Part shown: positions 58,266 to 64,000 of the stretch, one piece after another
How the letters are laid out: the number at the start of each line of letters is the position of its first letter
Numbering within the stretch: the stretch's first letter is position 1
Assembly: GCA_014529385.2 (NCBI GenBank)
Contig: CM043964.1
Span: 109,519,587 to 109,583,586, forward strand
DNA length: 64,000 nt
DNA from: Adiantum capillus-veneris
Taxonomy: Eukaryota; Streptophyta; Polypodiopsida; Polypodiales; Pteridaceae
Reading direction: 5' to 3'
The notes under the pieces: model-generated
The model's input: the letters and a program-made list of their open reading frames with translations, nothing else
Told to the model about the DNA's origin: nothing
The model's database searches: none
Position numbers and translations under genes: made by a program

Positions 58266-58600
58266 CTAGAGCCACTTTTTGTACATGTATTTGTGTGTTT
58301 GTTGATATGAAGAGACGACGTACTTTGTGGTCTGTGCCACCATGCTTTGTTTTCGATGAAAAAGGCAAGATTGCTCTCGATGTTGTAGAACATTGTCTTT
58401 ATCACCATTGAACACTGTGCGAATTGCATTCCAGTTGGCTTGAGCTTTGTCCGCCATGAATCCATGGAAATCCGCTCTCTCACATCCATGTCCCTCCATA
58501 ACTTTATTTATGCATTGCGAGTAAATAATTTGTGCTTCCATATCTTCCTCTTTCATCTCACATGTTGCAATAGTGATGAGATCTTGCATGCTGCAACAAT
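58266..58600 (-). pseudogene. Mutator-like transposase catalytic segment (second Asp)
   Basis: Open from the acceptor-like region near 58600: IATCEMKEEDMEAQIIYSQC, NKVMEGHGCERADFHGFMAD, KAQANWNAIRTVFNGDKDN, REQSCLFHRKQSM. D in FMADKAQANW is the expected second catalytic residue. R..C.FH...S is typical of this transposase branch. It ends with a stop near 58266, before the expected C-terminal helices. Confidence 0.82.
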
Positions 58601-59057
58601 AGGAGACAAGCACATTAGTAAACACACTGTGGTTGTTTCTTAAGATAAGCTAAACTTTTGAGATATGTTCTTAAGACAACAAACTCTGGATCGTAAACGT
58701 GGCATGCCATGGTCACCCAATCCGCCACTCGGTGAGTGTGATCAAATTGCACAAGCGTACCGAAGATCTCCAGGTCCACTTCATTACATTCGGCTAACCA
58801 AATTCAATCCAGATGCAGGACCTACTGTGGACATCTTGAACACAAAACAACGCTCCCCTTCCGCTCCTTGCCCGAGAAACTTTCCTTTGTGAAAAAAATC
58901 ATATGTGCAATCTCTTTTTAGCCGTAGCAAGGAGTCCACACCAAAGCTCTCCTTTGTTGGCCCATTCCCAGTTGCAGCCACACACCTTCAAGACTTGTAC
59001 TTTAGAGTTGAATTACTTTGAAAAATTATGTCCAAACAAGAGATAATGAAAGATTCC

Positions 59058-59655
59058 TCACCAATTGTCCTCCTTCAAGGGGCCCATTGCCTCAACAACA
59101 TTTAGAAATTCTTGCTCACCAAGTATATGGCCAGAGCTCCCCTCTTGCATCAAAGTTGTCGTCACAATTTCCTTTGCCACATACATCTGCACCTTTCTTG
59201 CGCCTGCGTGTCTATCCATACTGAGAACTCGTGCATCCAGTCCTTTTGATGACCCATCCCACATGTCATGTTGGTGAGTTCCTTGATGTACCATTAATCT
59301 GCTCATACTCTCATCCCTTGGCATGGCATAATATACAAAGCAATCACATGTACGCAAACAAATGGGCGGTTGACCGCAATAGTGGTAATTAAGCTTGCCA
59401 CCAAGTCTGTCACAAAACTTGCCTATAGGTAATTTTAGCATGTTTCCATTGAAATGTGTTGTGTTTGACTTCCCAAAATTAACCAATTTGGGACAAGTTT
59501 CATTGAGACATTTTTAGAGCACCTGCACAACACTGCCTTTTGCGACACACTCTAGAAATGCAATATTTGAGGTTTGTTGTTTGGTCCAATCGTGTGGATC
59601 ATACTTATGTTCCATAGCATCCATTGGATGAACCTTTCCTAAGGTCGGTGGAACT
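59058..59655 (-). pseudogene. Zinc-finger segment of the Mutator-like gene
   Basis: The frame is open from about 59655 except for one TAA near 59512 (after AKGSVVQVL). It then reads KCLNETCPKLVNFGKSNTTH, FCDRLGGKLNYHYCGQPPIC, CFVYYAMPRDESMSRLMVHQ, GTHQHDMWDGSSKGLDARVL and ends GPLKEDNW. Cys pair plus H-x-H resembles the WRKY/GCM1-like DNA-binding domain that precedes MULE catalytic cores. Confidence 0.8.
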
Positions 59656-60179
59656 CAAACACCATGTTACCATTGTACACCTTTGGTATTTTCGACACTT
59701 GTTTGATTTCCACTATCTTTGAAAGAAGCTTCGTCAAAGTGTTGGGCTTCGTCATTGCATTAAAAAATGACAAAAATACTATTTGTACTCCTTATCTCGA
59801 TAGAGTTTTGCAATGCTTGTTCTCCAAAGAGTCGTTCCTTTATTGGACTAGTAAGGTCTATGTAGGAAACATCCACTAATGGAGCATCCATGCCAGTAGA
59901 ATTTGAGACCGTGTCATCTTCGACTAGCACCACGAACTTCGTACAATTGATTCGTCCACAACATAAAACTCCTCTCACAAGTGATTGCTTGTTCTCTCCA
60001 TTGGCACTGTCAACTCTTCCAACCATGACAATTGCATGCAAAGCAAAAAAAAATTGTGGAGAAACATGCTCTTGTAGATATTTAACCCCAAAGATAATTT
60101 TCCATTGGTAGGATTTAAGAGCATTTTATATTGGCCTTAGTAGCTATTAATAGTATTTTATAATTTTTGAAATCCCCCC

Positions 60180-60700
<521 letters not shown>

Positions 60701-61004
60701 GCCAGGCGGCACAGGGAGAAAATGCGGGTGTGTGTGTGTGTGTGTGACAGCGAGGGGGCAAGGCGAGGGCAGGGAGCGCGAGGAGGGTAGGGCAGTGATG
60801 GGGGGTGGGGGCAAGGCGCGGCACAGGGGCAAGGAGGGGCGGGGCGCGAGGGTGGGCGGGTGTGGGGGGCAGGGGCACCCCTGACGTCCACCTGACAGTC
60901 CATGTGGACTGCGGGCGACCCGCAGTCCACGTGATTTGGGGGTCGCCCGCACTCCACATGGATTGACACGTGGACAGCAAGACCTGGCAACCACCAGCTC
61001 CATG
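60701..61004. other. GC-rich spacer, possible bidirectional upstream region
   Basis: A (GT)n run at 60727-60747, then a G-rich segment (60750-60890). A near-palindromic pair, ccatgtggactgcgggcgac followed by ccgcagtccacgtg and gcactccacatgg, lies at 60900-60960. No gene. Confidence 0.45.
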
Positions 61005-61858
61005 CGTGGAAAGATTGGGCATTGCAGGAGCGGTTGGATGAATTCTCTACACCAAAGGTTGAGTGCACGATCGTGAAGTGCGACCTTGCGGATATGACAG
61101 AATTTGTTTTGGTGCTCGGTATGATCAACAAGTAAATTTCTTCACACTTCTATTGGTGCACTTGATGTTATCAATTGCTAATATAATGTTTCACTTAAAA
61201 TTAGGGTGACGCGAGTCCATGTGCCTCACACCACTGCACACAACATATTCATGATGCAAAAAATTAGCGTTTGCAGACCCACAATGCTTAGTGGACAAAT
61301 TCAATGAAGAAGATAGGACAAATTCTTATAGGGCACTTCGTGGGATGGCAATGAACCGTTCAAAATGGCTTAGACTACCTATGTCTTTGCTAGCACAACT
61401 ACTATGGAAGGTATTTGTAAATTTATAATACACATGCATTAGGTAAACACATAGGGTTTTGTTTTGGAAATGAGTTTATTTTGACGATTTGTATTGCAAG
61501 AAATGCAATGTATCGGCTGAAAACACAAAATTTACCAGTGAAGGGGAGTAGAGAGTACCACATGCACAAAGATGACTACAAGGCAAGCTATGATTTGGTA
61601 GTGAAAGAGACCGATAAATTTTTTGTGCGAGAGGGACTAGAGATAGGAGTCATAGCCAATCTCAAAAATGGAACATATATTTTCAAAAATGCATCTCTTT
61701 TGTGGGTTGGGGAGAGAAGGGTTGCAAAATAACACCCTTTAGAGTCTCCGAGGTTTCACGGGTGCGGATTAGTCCTTCGGAGTAAGTATTATTTGCTTAT
61801 GAAAGTAATGTTTGTTCTCCTAAATTCATTAAAAATGTTATCCAATGATACATTGTAG

Positions 61859-61961
61859 AAAATGTCGCCTGATCGATATATTGGCGAAGGGCGATGTGTC
61901 GTTAGTGGAAGCATCTATTCCGACGCAGGAGAAGCCGTTCTCACAGTGGTTGAGAATGCAG
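61859..61961 (+). CDS. Copy 2 exon with EKCRLID motif
   Basis: Acceptor cattgtag, donor ATGCAG|GTATAT. The split codon GA|A from the 61781 donor reads directly into EKCRLIDILAKGDVSLVEAS and ends QEKPFSQWLRMQ. Copy 1 at 476 reads EKCRLIDLLQGSDATLKE after an equivalent intron. The overlapping longer plus-strand frame starting MSPDRYIGEG is out of phase with the splice and is rejected. Confidence 0.6.
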
Positions 61962-62639
61962 GTATATTGGTGGCAGAGTTGAAAGGTGAGCATACTAACA
62001 CTAGAGTTTGGGTCTTTTCAGGTATTGCCACATTATACTACTTAATGTGTAGGAGTGTATTGAGTGTGGGAAAAAAGATGGAGGCCGAGAACTCCATGTT
62101 AAAGAAGCTACATGCACGTGTTGAACGTGATTGTGGAATGTCCCTTAGCGATGCACTGCAGGCTTTTTGACAAAAGCACTTTGGGAAGGCTTTTGTGCAA
62201 TGGAAGCAAACCCTACGAGCTACCCACAACGCAGAAGAGCAACCACATTTTGCTTGTACTGTCTGACGAATGCTATACAGGTATTGAACTATACAATATA
62301 CCAATTGTGTGTTATGAAAGTTGGAGTGATTCTTCTTGTTTTTTGTAGATGGTAGTTGGGCGCCCTTAGAATAGGCCTTCGCAGTCCACCCCGAGTGTCC
62401 TAGCAATGCGTGGGTGGAGTCTGAGAAAGAGGAGAGCGGTCTCTATCCTGATGATTGGATAGAGAAGATCCATGGTAACGAAACGTGGAGAGACTGTCCA
62501 TGGTTTTTGGACTATGTTGATGACAAATTTCTTGAAGACGAAGCTGAAGCATACAACGGTAAGTAATGTTTTTCTTGTTTAAGTAACGTGTTTAATTTGT
62601 TATATTGTCCTCACGTTGTGGACTTGCCACATTGCACAA

Positions 62640-63013
62640 GAAGGTAAAGGGTAAGGGAAAAAACGGAAGTGTCACTAGCAATCAACCTTCCATCGATGCC
62701 ATTTCTCCTGGCACAACCGAGGGATGTCAAAGCCCAAAAATTGTTCAGGAAAGACCTAAACAAGGCAAGAAGAGAGAATGACCAGTCATCAATGATTTTT
62801 CAGAGTTTCAAAGCGAAAGGAGTGAGCACGAGGGTGGCGAGTCAGATTATGGACAAGGTGATTCTGAACGTAACTTGGAGTCACGGAGATTTAGTCCTTC
62901 CCAAGCCTCGATATCCTGAGGTCCCAAGCAAACCATATCCATTGGTACTATTCAAAGCAAGGGCAGTCACCGAGTGTCTATTCAGCCATCCGAACCACTT
63001 GAATCCTTTCCAC
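62640..63013 (+). pseudogene. Copy 2 low-complexity exon with two in-frame TGA codons
   Basis: After acceptor-like ttgcacaag the frame reads KKVKGKGKNGSVTSNQPSID, SPGTTEGCQSPKIVQERPKQ, TGA, FSEFQSERSEHEGGESDYGQ, SQASIS, TGA, QSKGSHRVSIQPSEPLESFP and meets a donor CCACCAG|GTAAGAA. Both stops are TGA where CGA would be the one-step neighbour, consistent with decay at methylated CpG. Confidence 0.5.
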
Positions 63014-63757
63014 CAGGTAAGAAATGCCACCACAAATAAATATCTGTTCTAACAACAACAAAATTGTGATACCTAACATTTCATTAAATTTTGTGTTTGA
63101 CATAGTTTTGACTCACTCTGACGCACAAATGGCAGAAATCTTAAGTGTTGGGGTCATCCCAGTATATCTCACAGTACTTGCTGATGTATGCCATCTACGG
63201 AAGACTATCATGGATCCAAAGATTTCTTTTGAGTGAGTTTATGACTAGCTTCCACTTTGAATTTGAAAAGCACTCTCTCAATATTCTTTTGCATGGTATT
63301 TATGTGTTGCAAGAGCCTTCGAGTGATCCAGCGTTTGATTGGATCTCTCTCATACTCCGACAAAATGGAGCCTGACCAGTGGCTTGGAGGGGTGCGACTT
63401 GTGTGGGCAGACCTTCCCACACATTGTAAACTTGATTCCGGCATTGGTGGCATACCCCGATGGAATGCATTCTCTGTCGAGCTCGTTTCCAGTGTGTTCA
63501 CCTTGGCTGCATAGTTTTTACTATTGGATGTCGTAGTAGTCATGGCATGTTGGGTAGACCACTTGGCACTCATTATTGAGGAGGTTTGCTTGCACGATTT
63601 TTTCCATCTTTGCACTATCTTTCTTCGTATCGTGTCATGCACGTACACTGTGATAGATGACTTCACAGATCCAGTAAGTTCTCAACAATTTCTCCAATAA
63701 ATTTCATGGTTGATAGATATTGGTGTGTTTTTTGTTTGAAACAGTACTCATTTTGTA

Positions 63758-63979
63758 GGCTGTGACGTTATTGCTAGTCATGTTCACATGTAAAATTGAA
63801 GGCCTTCCAGTGATTCCATGGTATGATCATCAAGCAGGAGATGTGGCAGCTGACAACGATAGGTTTGAGTTTGATTGTGACATGATCCAAGAGCCATTAC
63901 AGGATGAGCCATGGACGCTAGATGCCCTTTACGCACCATTTTGGCCTAGAGTGGAGAAGAGCGAGTTCTTTTCTCGGTA
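63758..63979 (+). CDS. Copy 2 last visible exon
   Basis: Acceptor TTTTGTAG|GCTG and donor TCTCG|GTAAGT bracket 222 nt that are open throughout: AVTLLLVMFTCKIEGLPVIP, WYDHQAGDVAADNDRFEFDC and DEPWTLDALYAPFWPRVEKS. The acidic composition and consensus splice sites on both sides make this the most convincing exon of the gene. The gene continues beyond the window. Function unknown. Confidence 0.65.
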
Positions 63980-64000
63980 AGTCAAGTAGGGCACTTTTAT

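Larger units (their letters stand above)
55983..60041 (-). pseudogene. Mutator-like transposase gene with WRKY/GCM1-type zinc finger and SWIM domain
   Basis: Broken gene read right to left. 60041-59760 is a possible N-terminal segment. 59655-59058: PPTLGKVHPMDAMEHKYDPH, then a zinc-binding region CGQPPICLRTCDCFVYYAMP ... VHQGTHQHDMW (C, C, HxH). 58980-58665: DFFHKGKFLGQGAEGERCF, then in a shifted frame FGTLVQFDHTHRVADWVTMA and CHVYDPEFVVLRTY, the first catalytic Asp region. 58600-58266: LITIATCEMKEEDMEAQIIY, ADFHGFMADKAQANWNAIRT (second Asp) and CLFHRKQSMVAQTTKYV. 58030-57725: ANAILQSTKAVSYSQGKHIG. 56609-55983: SWIM domain. Stops and frameshifts occur between parts, and an 0.8-kb TIR element sits between the last two. 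The domain set is that of plant MULE transposases or genes domesticated from them. Confidence 0.82.
61005..63979 (+). pseudogene. Unrecognised multi-exon gene, copy 2 (continues past window)
   Basis: No family is recognised. Exons by splice sites and frame: about 61005-61131 (WKDWALQERLDEFSTPKVEC ... VLVLGMINK), 61205-61410 (VTRVHVPHTTAHNIFMMQK, a frame slip in an A6 run, then FADPQCLVDKFNEEDRTNSY ... LLAQLLWK), about 61500-61781 (NAMYRLKTQNLPVKGSREYH ... GLEIGVIANLKNG ... a one-base slip ... GWGEKGCKITPF ... RISPSE), 61859-61961 (EKCRLIDILAKGD), about 62349-62561 (acidic; WVESEKEESGLYPDDWIEKI), about 62640-63013 (Ser/Gln-rich, two TGA stops), about 63105-63236 and 63758-63979. Phases agree across the joins I could test. 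Copy 1 at 1-551 shares exons 2-4. Stops and slips suggest decay, but the last exon is clean. Confidence 0.6.

Noticed and set aside
61862-62170. 102-codon frame starting MSPDRYIGEG
   Set aside because: Out of phase with the conserved splice junction. The paralogue supports the EKCRLID frame instead.
63208-63666. 152-codon minus-strand frame
   Set aside because: It overlaps plus-strand exons with consensus splice sites and has no recognisable domain. Treated as an antisense shadow, though the plus-strand exons in 63240-63675 are weakly resolved.

Overview
This is nuclear DNA of a land plant. The evidence is a spliced plant-type nucleotide-sugar transporter gene, a eukaryotic tRNA-Ala(AGC), Ty1/copia and Ty3/gypsy LTR retrotransposons primed by initiator tRNA-Met (TGGTATCAGAGC), hAT and Mutator-like transposase remains, and telomere-like CCCTAA runs. 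The window is unusually rich in (CT)n/(GA)n microsatellites. The zinc-finger/SWIM transposase type is one I associate with ferns and other non-seed plants, and one intron exceeds 31 kb, so a large-genome lineage is likely. The species cannot be fixed from sequence alone.

Layout. 1-985: the edge of an unrecognised multi-exon gene (copy 1) and a proline-rich reading frame. 1-11.2 kb is otherwise repeats: microsatellites, small tandem duplications, an inverted repeat at 4409-4776, and a tRNA-Ala on the minus strand at 9221-9293. 11,812-47,530 (minus) is the one intact host protein gene: seven exons with consistent GT-AG sites and phases encode a 350-residue SLC35D/UGNT1-like nucleotide-sugar transporter. 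Its fifth intron (12,598-43,845) is 31,248 bp and holds most of the retrotransposons. Intron 3 holds another copia 3' end.

Inside the giant intron the insertions are nested and datable by target-site duplications (TSDs). Nest 1: a gypsy LTR (15471-16042 plus 23735-23839) is split by a solo LTR (TSD TTTTA), itself split by a full gypsy element A (16901-23398, TSD GTCGT). Nest 2: a copia element (28762-42511) carries a second solo LTR of the same family in its body (31215-32395, TSD CAAAG) and a nearly intact chromodomain gypsy C in its 3' LTR (34366-41916, TSD CGAAA). Between the nests lies a chimeric gypsy piece B (24602-27970) whose gag/protease and reverse transcriptase point in opposite directions.

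Upstream of the transporter (47.5-64 kb) are a 0.5-kb inverted-repeat element, a degenerate gypsy D with an in-frame loss of its reverse transcriptase core (49044-55390), clustered (CT)n minisatellites, a broken Mutator-like transposase gene on the minus strand (55983-60041) interrupted by an 0.8-kb terminal-inverted-repeat element, and, head to head with it, copy 2 of the unrecognised gene (61005 to the window end). Copies 1 and 2 share exon boundaries and frames and are the most novel-looking protein-coding signal here. A second conserved unknown is a short arginine-rich reading frame shared by two copia-type LTR copies (12986-13402 and about 45595-45819).
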